A program made the position numbers and the translations under genes. Shown here in pieces: positions 44,620 through 53,711 of a stretch of DNA of 64,000 bases. Source of the stretch: Streptomyces halobius (GTDB taxonomy: Bacteria > Actinomycetota > Actinomycetes > Streptomycetales > Streptomycetaceae); assembly GCF_023277745.1 (NCBI RefSeq), contig NZ_CP086322.1, forward strand, positions 7,998,001 to 8,062,000. The letters run 5' to 3'. The first letter of the stretch is position 1, and the number at the start of each line of letters is the position of its first letter. The notes beneath the pieces are model-generated. The model was given only the letters and a program-made list of their open reading frames with translations. It was not told the origin of the DNA and ran no database searches.

Positions 44620-45006
44620 TCAGGGCCGGTAGCGCAGGGGATGGTCGGCGGGGACCTCGGTCACGGCGATCCGGTGACCGTCCGGGTCGGCGATCCACAT
44701 TTCGATCAGCCCCCAGGGCTCCCGCACCGGCGGCCGCAGTACTTCCACACCCCGGGCCAGCAGTTCCTCGTGCGCCGCCGCCGCGTCCGCCACCTGGAGC
44801 CACAACTGGAGCGTGCGGCCCGAGGGCTCCGTGGAGCGCCCGGAGACTTCCAGGAAGCCACCGCCCAGGAAGTAGACCGTGCCGCGCTCGGGCCCCGTAC
44901 CGAATTCCCGGTAGATCTCCAGTCCCAGCGCTTCGCCGTAGAAGGCACGCGACCGCTCCGGATCGGTCGGCCGCACCAGGACCCTGCTGCTCAGTACCTG
45001 CACCAT
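44620..45006 (-). CDS. VOC-family protein
   Basis: 128 residues (MVQVLSSRVLVRPTDPERSR). It has one complete VOC fold: FYGEALGLEIYREFG, RGTVYFLGGGFLEVSG, LQLWLQVADAAAAHEELLAR and WGLIEMWIADPDGHRIAVTE with the terminal metal-ligand Glu. Such proteins include glyoxalases, dioxygenases and antibiotic-binding proteins; the substrate cannot be inferred. The ATG at 45006 is used because the preceding DNA lacks coding character. Confidence 0.85.
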   Translation of the reverse strand: MVQVLSSRVLVRPTDPERSRAFYGEALGLEIYREFGTGPERGTVYFLGGGFLEVSGRSTEPSGRTLQLWLQVADAAAAHEELLARGVEVLRPPVREPWGLIEMWIADPDGHRIAVTEVPADHPLRYRP

Positions 45007-45341
45007 GCGACGGACCCTATGTCGCCGTCCCGCACGGGCGGCGGTGCCGGGTGGGATCGCGCGCCGTGTCGCCCAAGGGGCGGAGCGCGGGGCGCAGTCC
45101 ACGGAGCGAAAGGCCCTGACATGAAGGCCACACCACTTGTTAGCCTCCGTTCCGGCCCCATACCCGCCATAACGGCATCCCGTCACAACGGAATCCCGGT
45201 CTTCACGACATCCCAGCCATCACAACACCCGCTGTGACGGCCTGGGCTATTCCGTCATGACGCCATGGGGCCTGCGTCGTGCTTCCCCTTCCCTTCTTCC
45301 CATTGCCTTTCACTTCCACCGCCGAGAGGACCCCACGCACC

Positions 45342-45875
45342 ATGCCCACCAGCGAGCTGACCTTCCGCACCGCCACCGTCGCCGACATACCCGGGCTCGT
45401 CGAGCTCGTCGAGTCGGCGTACCGCGGGGACAGCAGCCGGGCCGGCTGGACGACGGAGGCGGATCTGCTGGAGGGGCAGCGCACCGACCCGGACGGTGTG
45501 GCAGCCGTGGTGCGCAACGAGGCGGGCCGGCTGCTGATAGCCGAGCGCGACGGCGAGCTGATCGCCTGCTGCCAGCTCGAACACCGCGGTGACCACGCCT
45601 ACTTCGGGATGTTCGCGGTCCGCCCGACGCTCCAGGGCGGCGGCCTCGGCAAGACGATCATCGCCGAGGCGGAGCGCACCGCGCTGGCCGCCTGGGGCAC
45701 GCGCGAGATGCGGATGACCGTCATCCGGCAACGCGAGGAACTGATCGCCTGGTACGAACGCCGCGGCTACCGGCGTACCGGGGAGCTCAGCCCGTTCCCG
45801 TACGGGGACGAGCGATTCGGCATCCCGCAGCGCGCTGACCTGGAGTTCGAACTGCTGGTGAAGCCGCTCGGGTAG
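45342..45875 (+). CDS. GNAT-family N-acetyltransferase
   Basis: 177 residues (MPTSELTFRTATVADIPGLV). Motif A is FGMFAVRPTLQGGGLGKTII (acetyl-CoA pyrophosphate loop Q-x-x-G-x-G/A), and RQREELIAWYERRGYRRTGE is motif B with the C-terminal Tyr. A GAGAGGA lies upstream. It acetylates an amine of unknown identity. It is convergent with the phosphodiesterase gene. Confidence 0.88.
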   Translation: MPTSELTFRTATVADIPGLVELVESAYRGDSSRAGWTTEADLLEGQRTDPDGVAAVVRNEAGRLLIAERDGELIACCQLEHRGDHAYFGMFAVRPTLQGGGLGKTIIAEAERTALAAWGTREMRMTVIRQREELIAWYERRGYRRTGELSPFPYGDERFGIPQRADLEFELLVKPLG

Positions 45876-45918
45876 GGCGGGCCCTCGCCCGCTCGGGCAG
45901 GCCGAGCCCTCGCTCACC

Positions 45919-46602
45919 TCACGCCGTAAAGCGCACCGCCCGCCGGATCTCCGGCAGATCGGTCACCACTCCGTCCAGGCCGAGGCCGCGCACCAGCCGG
46001 AGGTGATCGTGGGTGTTGACCGTCCAGCCCAGCACCTTGAGATGTGCGGCGTGCGCGCGCTCGACCAGTTCGAGGGTGAGCCTGCGGATGTTCAGCGAGA
46101 CCATGGTCGCGCCCACGGCCTGGGCGCGGTCGACGATGTCGGCGCCATAGCGGTCGCCGACCAGGGCGGTGCGCACACCGGGCAGCAGGGTGCGGATCGC
46201 GGCCAGCGCCTCGTCGTGGAAGGAGATCACATCGACCCGGCCGGTCAGATCGCGTGCCCGCATCACCGCCGCCAGTGTCTGCGCGGCCGCCACGTCCTTG
46301 ATCTCCGCCTGCAGCGGCGCACGGACCGCCTCGACGACCTCCTCGAAGACGGGGATCCGCTCGCCCCGCCCGGCGTCCAGCTCGCGCAGCTCGGCGAGGG
46401 TGCGTTCGGCGATCGGGCCGACGCCGTCGGTCGTCCGGTCCACATCCGCGTCGTGCATCACCACGAGGGCGCCGTCCTTGCTCAGATGCAGATCCAGTTC
46501 GATGACGTCGAGGCCCTCGCGTTCGGCGCGCACGAAGGAGCGCAGAGTGTTCTCCGGCTCCACGCCCATGACCCCGCGGTGGCCGATGGTGAGAAGGGAC
46601 AA
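45919..46602 (-). CDS. Glycerophosphodiester phosphodiesterase
   Basis: 227 residues from a TTG at 46602 (SLLTIGHRGVMGVEPENTLR) with GAGG 6 bases upstream. The TIM-barrel GDPD signature is complete: HRG, PENT, VIELDLHLSKDGALVVMHD with the metal ligands and catalytic His, then LQAEIKD. There is no signal peptide, so it acts in the cytoplasm, hydrolysing glycerophosphodiesters from lipid turnover to sn-glycerol 3-phosphate and an alcohol. Confidence 0.9.
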   Translation of the reverse strand: MSLLTIGHRGVMGVEPENTLRSFVRAEREGLDVIELDLHLSKDGALVVMHDADVDRTTDGVGPIAERTLAELRELDAGRGERIPVFEEVVEAVRAPLQAEIKDVAAAQTLAAVMRARDLTGRVDVISFHDEALAAIRTLLPGVRTALVGDRYGADIVDRAQAVGATMVSLNIRRLTLELVERAHAAHLKVLGWTVNTHDHLRLVRGLGLDGVVTDLPEIRRAVRFTA

Positions 46603-47449
46603 GGCTGCCTCGTTTCTGTCGGCTCGGTGATCTGTCGATTGTCGACAAACGGCTGCACGGTGAAACGGCGCACAGCCTAACGGGCCCTTGACGCGGCGAA
46701 CCGGTCGCCGCACGGGACCGCCGGTGTGTCCAGTACGGGTACCCGCCACATTCGCGGATCAGGCCGGATCACCCGTGTGTGGGCGCGTCCGGCTCCGCGC
46801 TGACGATGTGCGCTCTCCGCTCCGGGGCCGTATCTCTTGCCTCCATACCTGTCTCCTGCCTCTCCCTATACCTGTTCCTTGCCTCTCAAGACCTGACGGG
46901 CCGTCAACGGGGCATCCGGCTGACTTGTATAGCTTGTATAGGGAGTTCGACGGCAGGCGGCCCCGGAATGAAGCCCTCGCACCTGCCCGCCGTTCCTTCC
47001 GCGGCTGCGGCCCCGCCGGGTGGACGGGATTCGACCGGATCGGGGCCGTTGAACGCCGCTCCCCGACGTGGTAAGGCGCACGGGGCCTCCGCGCCGCCTT
47101 CGGCGCACGTGATCACACGGGCCGTGACCGCTCCGCATCACCACGGGTCGTGACCGCCCTGGGACTGTGGCGTGGCACACGCCACACGAATGCAGTACGC
47201 GCCGACGCCGGTGACCCAGGGTCCCCGTCCCCGGATGGTCCATAGCTCTCTCCCGCGGCCGCGGTTCTGCAGGAAGCGCGAGAAGTGTTGGCGGCAGTGA
47301 TAGGAAATGGCGCCTGCCCGTCCAGCGACAGGAAAAACACGCGTGACAATGGGGTGTGGGCAAAACAATTTTCACCGACCCCCCTTGAGTGGGCGATCCT
47401 CGGGTGGTTACCGTGGTCTCACAACACGATCTACCGCCGGAGGGCAGTC
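46603..47449. other. long gene-free intergenic region
   Basis: About 850 bp without a credible frame between divergent genes. It contains a tandem repeat of CTTGTATAG (about 46923-46940) in an A+T-richer patch, and pyrimidine-rich stretches (CTCCTGCCTCTCC) near 46845-46890. Promoters for the phosphodiesterase and the DUF6421 operon must lie here; I cannot place them exactly. Confidence 0.45.
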
Positions 47450-48847
47450 ATGACGGAAATTCTTTCGCCTGTGGGTGTCCCAGGAGGCACCACGACCGCG
47501 GAACGTGTGGTCGAGCATCCGGCGTGGCCCGTGCTCAAGGACGCCGTCGAGACCATCCGTCCGTGGCAGTCCAAGGACGGATCGATCGACCTGGCTGCGG
47601 AGGGCGCGCCGCGTGCCGATGCCGTACGCCGTGAGGTCGAGCGGATGATAACGGCCGTCGCGGAGCTCGCCCCGCTGCTCCCGCACGACGCCGCCTACCA
47701 CGAGGCGCTCGCCGCCGACCTGCGCCGCTGGGCCGACGACGGCTTCGGCGTACCGGACTTCCTCGACTCGCTGCTCGCCTTCCAGCCCGCCCAGCAGCGC
47801 GCCGACGGTCTCCAGCACCTCGTCCTGTTCCCCATGTACACCCAGAACGGCAACCCGGACCGCAACTTCGAGGCCGTCGTCCTGCGCATGGTCTGGCCGG
47901 ACTGGCTCGCCGAACTGGAGCGGACGCGCTACGACAACCCGCTCTTCTGCGGCATCGCCTTCGAGGACTTCACGGCGGGCTACGACACCAACTCCGCGGT
48001 GCTGTTCCCGGAGACCATCGCGGTACGCGAGGCCCCCGAACGGTTCACCTGGGGCGGCATCTTCTGCGACCGCGAGGCCGCCCGCTTCCGCCGGGTCAGC
48101 GAGGCCGCCGTCAAGACGCTCGGCCTCGACATCCCGTCGGACATCCGCGAGATGCTCGCCGACCAGGACCGTTGCCAGCAGGCGTTCGTCCTGTGGGACA
48201 TGGTGCACGACCGCACTCACAGCCACGGCGACCTGCCGTTCGACCCGTTCATGATCAAGCAGCGCCAGCCGTTCTGGATGTACGGACTGGAGGAGCTGCG
48301 CTGTGACCTCACCGCCTTCAAGGAGGCGGTCAAGCTGGAGGCGGAGGGCTACCCCCAGGCCCGTGACGTCCAGTTCGCGGTGATCTTCGACCGGATGTTC
48401 CGGTTCCCCGTCACCGGCGACCGGGTGCGCAATTATGACGGCCTCGGCGGACAGCTGCTCTTCGCGTACCTGCACAAGCACGACGTCGTACGCTGGACGG
48501 ACAACACTCTGCACATCGACTGGGAGCGTGCGCCCAAGGTCACCAACCAGCTGTGCGGCGAGATCGAAAAGCTGTACCGCGACGGCATCGACCGGCCCAA
48601 GCTGGTCCACTGGTTCGCCGCGTACGACCTCGTCTCGACCTATCTCGCACCGCACCCGGGTTCGGTCTGGGCCAAGGGCCCCGACGCCCTCGACCTGGAC
48701 CAGCCGCCGCGCAAGCTCGTGGACGACGTGCTTCCGGACGAGTTCCCCCTGAGCATGTTCTACGAGGCGCTCCGCAAGAAGCTGCGTACGGTGATCGCCT
48801 CCACCAAGGGCATCACGGCCGACAGCGACACCCTGGCGGCGGCGTGA
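47450..48847 (+). CDS. DUF6421-like protein
   Basis: 465 residues from ATG 47450 with GGAGGG upstream. It is a soluble, acidic, well-conserved-looking protein. PMYTQNGNPDRNFEAVVLRM, PETIAVREAPERFTWGGIFC, LWDMVHDRTHSHGDLPFDPF and FAVIFDRMFRFPVTGDRVRN are regions rich in His, Asp and Trp that could form a metal or substrate site (note the DRTHSHGD cluster). The name DUF6421 is from memory; the biochemical role is unknown. It is the first gene of an apparent operon with an SDR oxidoreductase (62 bp later) and a threonine aldolase. Confidence 0.7.
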   Translation: MTEILSPVGVPGGTTTAERVVEHPAWPVLKDAVETIRPWQSKDGSIDLAAEGAPRADAVRREVERMITAVAELAPLLPHDAAYHEALAADLRRWADDGFGVPDFLDSLLAFQPAQQRADGLQHLVLFPMYTQNGNPDRNFEAVVLRMVWPDWLAELERTRYDNPLFCGIAFEDFTAGYDTNSAVLFPETIAVREAPERFTWGGIFCDREAARFRRVSEAAVKTLGLDIPSDIREMLADQDRCQQAFVLWDMVHDRTHSHGDLPFDPFMIKQRQPFWMYGLEELRCDLTAFKEAVKLEAEGYPQARDVQFAVIFDRMFRFPVTGDRVRNYDGLGGQLLFAYLHKHDVVRWTDNTLHIDWERAPKVTNQLCGEIEKLYRDGIDRPKLVHWFAAYDLVSTYLAPHPGSVWAKGPDALDLDQPPRKLVDDVLPDEFPLSMFYEALRKKLRTVIASTKGITADSDTLAAA

Positions 48848-48909
48848 GGACCGACGCGAGCACCACCCAGCAGACGGCCGTCCAGGAGCAGGACGAGGAG
48901 GCGACGAAG

Positions 48910-49671
48910 ATGGTTACTTCGACGGGCGGCAAGGGGCCGCTGGAGGGCGCGGTCGTCGCGGTGGCCGGAGCGGCCGGCCCGGCCGGCCGGGCCACGCTGC
49001 TGCGGCTGGCCGAAGCGGGGGCCGTCGTGGTCGGCTCGGACGCCCATCCGGAGCGGCTCGCGGAAGCGGTGGACGCGGCCCGTTACGCCCATGGCGGCGC
49101 CACGGTCATAGGGGAGACGGTGGATCTCCTGGACCTGGACCAGGCCCGTGAGTGGGCGGCCCGCACGGAGAAGGAATTCGGCCGGATCGACGGTCTGGTG
49201 CACCTCGTGGGCGGCTGGCGCGGCTCGGCGACCTTCGGGGAGACCGACATCTCCGACTGGGACACACTGCACAAGCTGCTGATCCGCACCGTCCAGCACA
49301 CCTCGCTCGCCTTCCACGAACCTCTCCAGCGCAGCGGCAACGGCCGCTATGTGCTGATCAGCGCGGCCGGCGCGAGCAAACCCACGGCCGGGAACGCCGC
49401 CTATGCCGCTTCCAAGGCCGCGGCCGAGGCATGGACGCTGGCGCTGGCGGACGCGTTCCGCAAGGAGGGGGGCGAGGAGGGGCCACGCGCAGCGGCTGCG
49501 ATCCTGATCGTGAAGGCGCTCGTCAACGACCAGATGCGCGCCGAGCGACCGAATGCCAAGTTCGCGGGCTTCACGGACGTCACGGAGCTGGCCGAGGCCA
49601 TCGCCGGGGTTTGGAACAGGCCCGCCCAGGAAGTGAATGGAAAGCGTCTGTGGCTGACCCCCGAGCCGTGA
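48910..49671 (+). CDS. SDR-family NAD(P)-dependent oxidoreductase
   Basis: 253 residues from ATG 48910 with GAGGAGG upstream. Rossmann loop VVAVAGAAGPAGRATLLRLA is a variant of the T-G-x-x-x-G-x-G motif (here A-G-A-A-G-P-A-G). GLVHLVGGWRGSATF replaces the NAG strand. ISAAGASKPTAGNAAYAASK carries Ser, Tyr and Lys of the catalytic set. The substrate is unknown. The last 22 bases overlap the threonine-aldolase-like gene. Confidence 0.85.
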   Translation: MVTSTGGKGPLEGAVVAVAGAAGPAGRATLLRLAEAGAVVVGSDAHPERLAEAVDAARYAHGGATVIGETVDLLDLDQAREWAARTEKEFGRIDGLVHLVGGWRGSATFGETDISDWDTLHKLLIRTVQHTSLAFHEPLQRSGNGRYVLISAAGASKPTAGNAAYAASKAAAEAWTLALADAFRKEGGEEGPRAAAAILIVKALVNDQMRAERPNAKFAGFTDVTELAEAIAGVWNRPAQEVNGKRLWLTPEP

Positions 49672-50738
49672 CCGGAGAGAAAACCGACGCCCGGCAGCAC
49701 CATGACCCCCAGGTACGCGGCTTCGCGAGCGACAACTACGCGGGCGCCCACCCGGAGATCCTCGCCGCGCTCGCCCTCGCCAACGGCGGCCACCAAGTCG
49801 CCTACGGCGAGGACGACTACACCGCGCACCTCCAGCGGGTCATCCGCAGCCACTTCGGGCAGAGCGCCGAGGCGTTCCCGGTCTTCAACGGCACCGGTGC
49901 CAATGTCGTCGCGCTCCAGGCGGTCACCGACCGCTGGGGCGCGGTGATCGCCGCCGACACCGCACATATCCACGTCGACGAGTGCGGCGCGCCCGAGCGG
50001 GTCGGCGGGCTCAAACTGCTCACCGTACCGACCGAGGACGGCAAGCTCACCCCCGAGCTGATCGACCGCGAGGCGTACGGCTGGGACGACGAGCACCGTG
50101 CCATGCCGCAGGTCGTCTCGCTCGCCCAGAGCACCGAGCTCGGCACCGTCTACACGCCCGACGAGATCCGCGCCATCTGCGAACACGCCCATGAGCGCGG
50201 CATGCTGGTGCATCTCGACGGCGCGCGGATAGCCAACGCCGCCGCCACGCTCGACGTCCCGATGCGCGCCTTCACCAACGCCGTCGGGGTCGACATCCTC
50301 TCCTACGGCGGCACGAAGAACGGCGCGGTCTTCGGCGAGGCCGTGGTCGTCGTCAATCCCGACGCGGTCCGCGCGATGAAGCATCTGCGCAAGCTGTCCA
50401 TGCAGCTGGCCTCCAAGATGCGCTTCGTCTCCGTCCAGCTGGAGGCCCTCCTGGCCAAGGACCTGTGGCTGCGCAACGCCCGGCACGCCAACACCATGGC
50501 GCAGCGCCTGGCCGACGGCGTACGGAAGATCGACGGCGTCGAGATCCTCTACCCCGTGCAGTCCAACGCGGTCTTCGCCCGCCTGCCGCACGACGTGAGC
50601 GAGCGTCTCCAGAAGCGCTACCGCTTCTACTTCTGGGACGAACAGGCCGGCGATGTCCGCTGGATGTGCTCGTTCGACACGACGGAGGGGGACGTGGACG
50701 GGTTCCTTGAGGCGTTGCGGGAGGAGATGGGCCGCTGA
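49650..50738 (+). CDS. Low-specificity L-threonine aldolase-like PLP enzyme
   Basis: 362 residues from GTG 49650 with GGAAAG upstream, overlapping the SDR gene by 22 bp. FASDNYAGAHPEILAALALA is the typical start; VFNGTGANVVALQAV binds the cofactor phosphate; MLVHLDGARIANAAATL contains the PLP-pyridine Asp; SYGGTKNGAVFGEAVVV has the Schiff-base Lys. It cleaves threonine or other beta-hydroxy amino acids to glycine and an aldehyde. With an SDR and a DUF6421 protein in one operon it may process a modified beta-hydroxy amino acid. Confidence 0.88.
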   Translation: MADPRAVTGEKTDARQHHDPQVRGFASDNYAGAHPEILAALALANGGHQVAYGEDDYTAHLQRVIRSHFGQSAEAFPVFNGTGANVVALQAVTDRWGAVIAADTAHIHVDECGAPERVGGLKLLTVPTEDGKLTPELIDREAYGWDDEHRAMPQVVSLAQSTELGTVYTPDEIRAICEHAHERGMLVHLDGARIANAAATLDVPMRAFTNAVGVDILSYGGTKNGAVFGEAVVVVNPDAVRAMKHLRKLSMQLASKMRFVSVQLEALLAKDLWLRNARHANTMAQRLADGVRKIDGVEILYPVQSNAVFARLPHDVSERLQKRYRFYFWDEQAGDVRWMCSFDTTEGDVDGFLEALREEMGR

Positions 50739-50777
50739 GGCCCCACCCGCTGACGCCGACTGTGAGTGTGAATATCT

Positions 50778-50819
50778 ATGCGCCCGACTGAAAAATCATT
50801 GACCTTCGGTCGGGCGCAT
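50778..50819. promoter_or_regulatory. Perfect inverted repeat ahead of the transglutaminase-like gene
   Basis: ATGCGCCCGAC (50778-50788) and GTCGGGCGCAT (50809-50819) are exact complements around a 20-base A/T-richer loop. It lies 18 bp before the next start codon and 40 bp after the aldolase stop, so it may be a terminator, a 5'-UTR structure or an operator. Confidence 0.5.
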
Positions 50820-50836
50820 GGCTACGCTCCTCGCTC

Positions 50837-51511
50837 ATGGAGCTGACCCAGAACACCCCGGAAATATCCGCGTATTTGGCGTCGAGCGAAGCTATCGACC
50901 ATGAACATCCGCGCGTCCGGGCCGTCGCCGCGGCGCTGCGTGTCGATGCACCCGATGCATACGCATACGCGAAGACTGCCTTCGAGTTCGTTCGCGACGC
51001 CATTCCGCACTCGTACGACACCGGTGACCCGAGGGTCACCTGGTGTGCCTCGGACGTGCTGGAGCAGTGCACCGTTATCTGCTACGCCAAGGCCCATGCG
51101 CTGGTCGCCCTGTTGAGGGCGGAGGGGATTCCCGCCGCGCTGTGCTACCAGAAATTCGAGGTCGTGCACGGGCTGATCGCCGTCCGGCTCCCGGGGGAGG
51201 AGCGCTGGGTGCGGCAGGATCCGCGGGGGAACAAGGCCGGTGTCGATGCGCAGTTCCGGACCGATCGGGAGCAGCTCGCCTTCCCGGTCCGTCCTGAGTT
51301 CAATGAAGAGGACTGGCCGGTGCTATTTGCTGAACCGCACCCCGTCGTGCTCCCCTGCTTCCAGGAGGCCGTCGACGGGCCCATCTCTGGCGGACGCTCC
51401 CCACCACACTCCGAGGAACGGCACCCCCGTGACCCGCCACGCATGTCTCCGACGAGGTGCGCCGCTCGCACCCCGCTTCGGCAGGCACGCGGCTCGTACG
51501 GCCGCCGGTGA
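50837..51511 (+). CDS. Transglutaminase-like cysteine protease-fold protein
   Basis: 224 residues (MELTQNTPEISAYLASSEAI). The papain-like triad is visible: Cys in CTVICYAKAHALVALLRAEG, His in EVVHGLIAVRL and Asp in WVRQDPRGNK. Members act as peptidases or amidases, or are inactive scaffolds. The last about 40 residues are Pro/Arg-rich and look less conserved. A conspicuous hairpin precedes the gene. Confidence 0.82.
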   Translation: MELTQNTPEISAYLASSEAIDHEHPRVRAVAAALRVDAPDAYAYAKTAFEFVRDAIPHSYDTGDPRVTWCASDVLEQCTVICYAKAHALVALLRAEGIPAALCYQKFEVVHGLIAVRLPGEERWVRQDPRGNKAGVDAQFRTDREQLAFPVRPEFNEEDWPVLFAEPHPVVLPCFQEAVDGPISGGRSPPHSEERHPRDPPRMSPTRCAARTPLRQARGSYGRR

Positions 51512-51526
51512 GGAGGTCCGGGGCCC

Positions 51527-52243
51527 TCAGGCGGGTGCGCCGGGAGGCGCTGGGGCGGTGCCGCCGAGGTGGGCCGGCATCCACCAGGTGTCATCGGGAC
51601 CTTTGGGGCGTACGGGGTACGCGCGCTGCGCCGCCTCCAAGAGGTCCTGCACCCGGGCCCGCAGCCGGTCGGTGATCTTCTCGGCCTGCTCGGCCGGGTC
51701 GGCCGCCATCGGCTCGCCCACCCGGATCGTGATCGGGAAGTGATTGCGGCCCAGATCGCGCTTGTGGCCCTTGGTCCACAGCCGCTGGGTGCCCCACAGC
51801 GCCACCGGCAGCAGCGGCACGCCAGCCTCCTGCGCCAGCCGCGCCGCACCTGACTTGAAGTTCTTGAGGGTGAACGACTCGGAGATCGTCGCCTCGGGGA
51901 AGACGCCGATGATTTCGCCCGAACGCAGCGCGGACAGCGCGTGCTTATAGGCATGCATGCCCTGTGCGCGGTCCACGGGAATGTGCTTCATCGCGCGCAT
52001 CAGCGGCCCCGACACCTTGTGCCGGAAAACCGCTTCCTTCGCCATGAAGCGCACCAGCCGCTTGGCCGGCCGCGCCGTCAGACCGGCGAAGACGAAGTCC
52101 AGATACCCGATGTGATTGCTCACCAGAACCGCACCGCCTCGGCGCGGAATATGGTCCGTACCCGCTATGTCGAATTTCAGGTCCAGCGCCTTGAAGACGG
52201 TGCGGGCGGCACCGATCACCGGCGGATAGACGAACTCAGGCAT
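51527..52243 (-). CDS. 1-acyl-sn-glycerol-3-phosphate acyltransferase (PlsC-like)
   Basis: 238 residues (MPEFVYPPVIGAARTVFKAL). Motifs are VSNHIGYLDFVFAGL (N-H-x4-D catalytic His/Asp), RFMAKEAVFRH, and GVFPEATISES (a variant of the E-G-T-R motif). These are inner-membrane-associated enzymes adding an acyl chain to lysophosphatidate. It is convergent with the transglutaminase-like gene. Streptomyces have several paralogues, so this may be specialised. Confidence 0.88.
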   Translation of the reverse strand: MPEFVYPPVIGAARTVFKALDLKFDIAGTDHIPRRGGAVLVSNHIGYLDFVFAGLTARPAKRLVRFMAKEAVFRHKVSGPLMRAMKHIPVDRAQGMHAYKHALSALRSGEIIGVFPEATISESFTLKNFKSGAARLAQEAGVPLLPVALWGTQRLWTKGHKRDLGRNHFPITIRVGEPMAADPAEQAEKITDRLRARVQDLLEAAQRAYPVRPKGPDDTWWMPAHLGGTAPAPPGAPA

Positions 52244-52444
52244 GGCGGGGGACCTCTCCTCTGTGCCCGGGGAGGGTTCTCCCGGCGGAAACCTACGCGG
52301 CCGTAAGCGTGCGGCTCCGGGAGATCGTGCCCGATCACGGGCCCGGCGGCCAGTGCACAGGCCGCCAGGACCGGGAGATTCTCGTCACGTAGGGCTCATA
52401 TAAGGCTCACTTAAGGCTTACGTGCAACTCCTGTCGCGTTGACC

Positions 52445-52870
52445 TCACCCGCTCGCCCGCCGCAGCAGCACATACACCTCGCATCCGAGGCAGTATCCGA
52501 ACACGGCATTGAGAAAGGCCGCCGCGAGCGCGCAGCCGGTGGCCGCGAGCCCCAGCCATTCCGGCCCCGCGAAATAGCCCACCAGCCCGATCATCGTGAA
52601 GACCAGCCCGACGCCCTGGGCGAAGCGCGGCGGCGCGGCATCCTCGAACGCGGTCGGCGGCGCCAGCCGCGGGCGCACCGCCACCTTGAACAGCCAGGCG
52701 TACGGCGACCGCTGGACACCGGCCCCCGCCCCGACGGCGAAGACCAGCGCCTGGAACGCCAGCAGCCACCCGCTCCCACTGATCAGTACGGCGGCCAGCA
52801 CGACGCTCGTCAGCGCCGCCCCGAACCTCGGGCCCCGTACGTCGATACCGTCCGTGTCCTTGTCACTCAT
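52445..52870 (-). CDS. DUF4395-like membrane protein
   Basis: 141 residues from ATG 52870 (MSDKDTDGIDVRGPRFGAAL). Four hydrophobic helices and the conserved DVRGPRF start and FNAVFGYCLGCEVYVLL end mark the DUF4395 family, which often pairs with thioredoxin-like proteins. The two close cysteines (C-L-G-C) may be redox partners. It is divergent from the thioredoxin gene, which supports a shared role. Confidence 0.8.
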   Translation of the reverse strand: MSDKDTDGIDVRGPRFGAALTSVVLAAVLISGSGWLLAFQALVFAVGAGAGVQRSPYAWLFKVAVRPRLAPPTAFEDAAPPRFAQGVGLVFTMIGLVGYFAGPEWLGLAATGCALAAAFLNAVFGYCLGCEVYVLLRRASG

Positions 52871-53048
52871 GCCGAAGCCTCGCTCCGCTCGGCCTCGCAC
52901 TCGCGAGGCACGCACCTTTCCATGATTCTCCTCCAGCCTCCGGCCGGGGGACCCCCGTGCTGCGCTCGCTCATGGCTTCACTCTTCCGCAATCCGGGCCG
53001 CCGCCAACCCCGGGAATTCTTTCGGTCCCGTGAACGCTGCATCCGGAG

Positions 53049-53468
53049 ATGACCGGACTCATGGTGTGTATCGCGGTGCTGGCGGCGGCAAGCGTCTTCG
53101 GCGTGCTGTGGCGGCGCCGCGACGGGAGGCTGAAGGTGCGAGGGCGGGACGACGGAGCGCGGCTGGGGGCCGCCGAGATCGGCGCGGAACTGGGGGAGCG
53201 GGCCACCCTCGTGCAGTTCTCCAGCGCCTTCTGCCAGCCCTGCCGCGCCACCCGGCGCACCCTTGCCGAGGTCGCGCGGATGGTGGACGGGGTGGTGCAT
53301 GTCGAGATCGACGCCGAGGCCCGTCTGGAGCTCGTACGGAGCCTCAACATCCTGCGTACGCCCACGGTCCTGGTGCTCGACGCGGACGGCACGATCGTGC
53401 GGCGCGCCGCCGGTCAGCCACGCAAGGCGGACGTCATCGCCGCATTGGGCGCCGCGGTCCCTGACTGA
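53049..53468 (+). CDS. Membrane-anchored thioredoxin-like protein
   Basis: 139 residues from ATG 53049. An N-terminal helix (LMVCIAVLAAASVFGVLW) is followed by a thioredoxin fold with active site SSAFCQPCRATRR (C-Q-P-C), then VHVEIDAEARLELVRSLNIL and the cis-Pro RTPTVLVLD. It probably reduces or exchanges disulfides at the membrane together with the divergent DUF4395 protein. Confidence 0.88.
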   Translation: MTGLMVCIAVLAAASVFGVLWRRRDGRLKVRGRDDGARLGAAEIGAELGERATLVQFSSAFCQPCRATRRTLAEVARMVDGVVHVEIDAEARLELVRSLNILRTPTVLVLDADGTIVRRAAGQPRKADVIAALGAAVPD

Positions 53469-53711
53469 TCTCCCATCCGTGATTGATCTCCCAGATGGCG
53501 GGCGCCACTTGACGCTGTGGGTCACGCATCGTCACTCTGACGTTATGCGGCCTGGAACCCTTCTGTACGGACGCGCGCATGTCGACCTTCTGAGGACCGC
53601 CGGCGCGCGTTGTCCAAGCGTGTGAGCAGCGACGACATCAGCACCGCCGGCGGCCGCACCGCTGTCGGCGTGCCCGCCCGGCCTCGTACTCCACACCAGA
53701 AGGACAACTCC

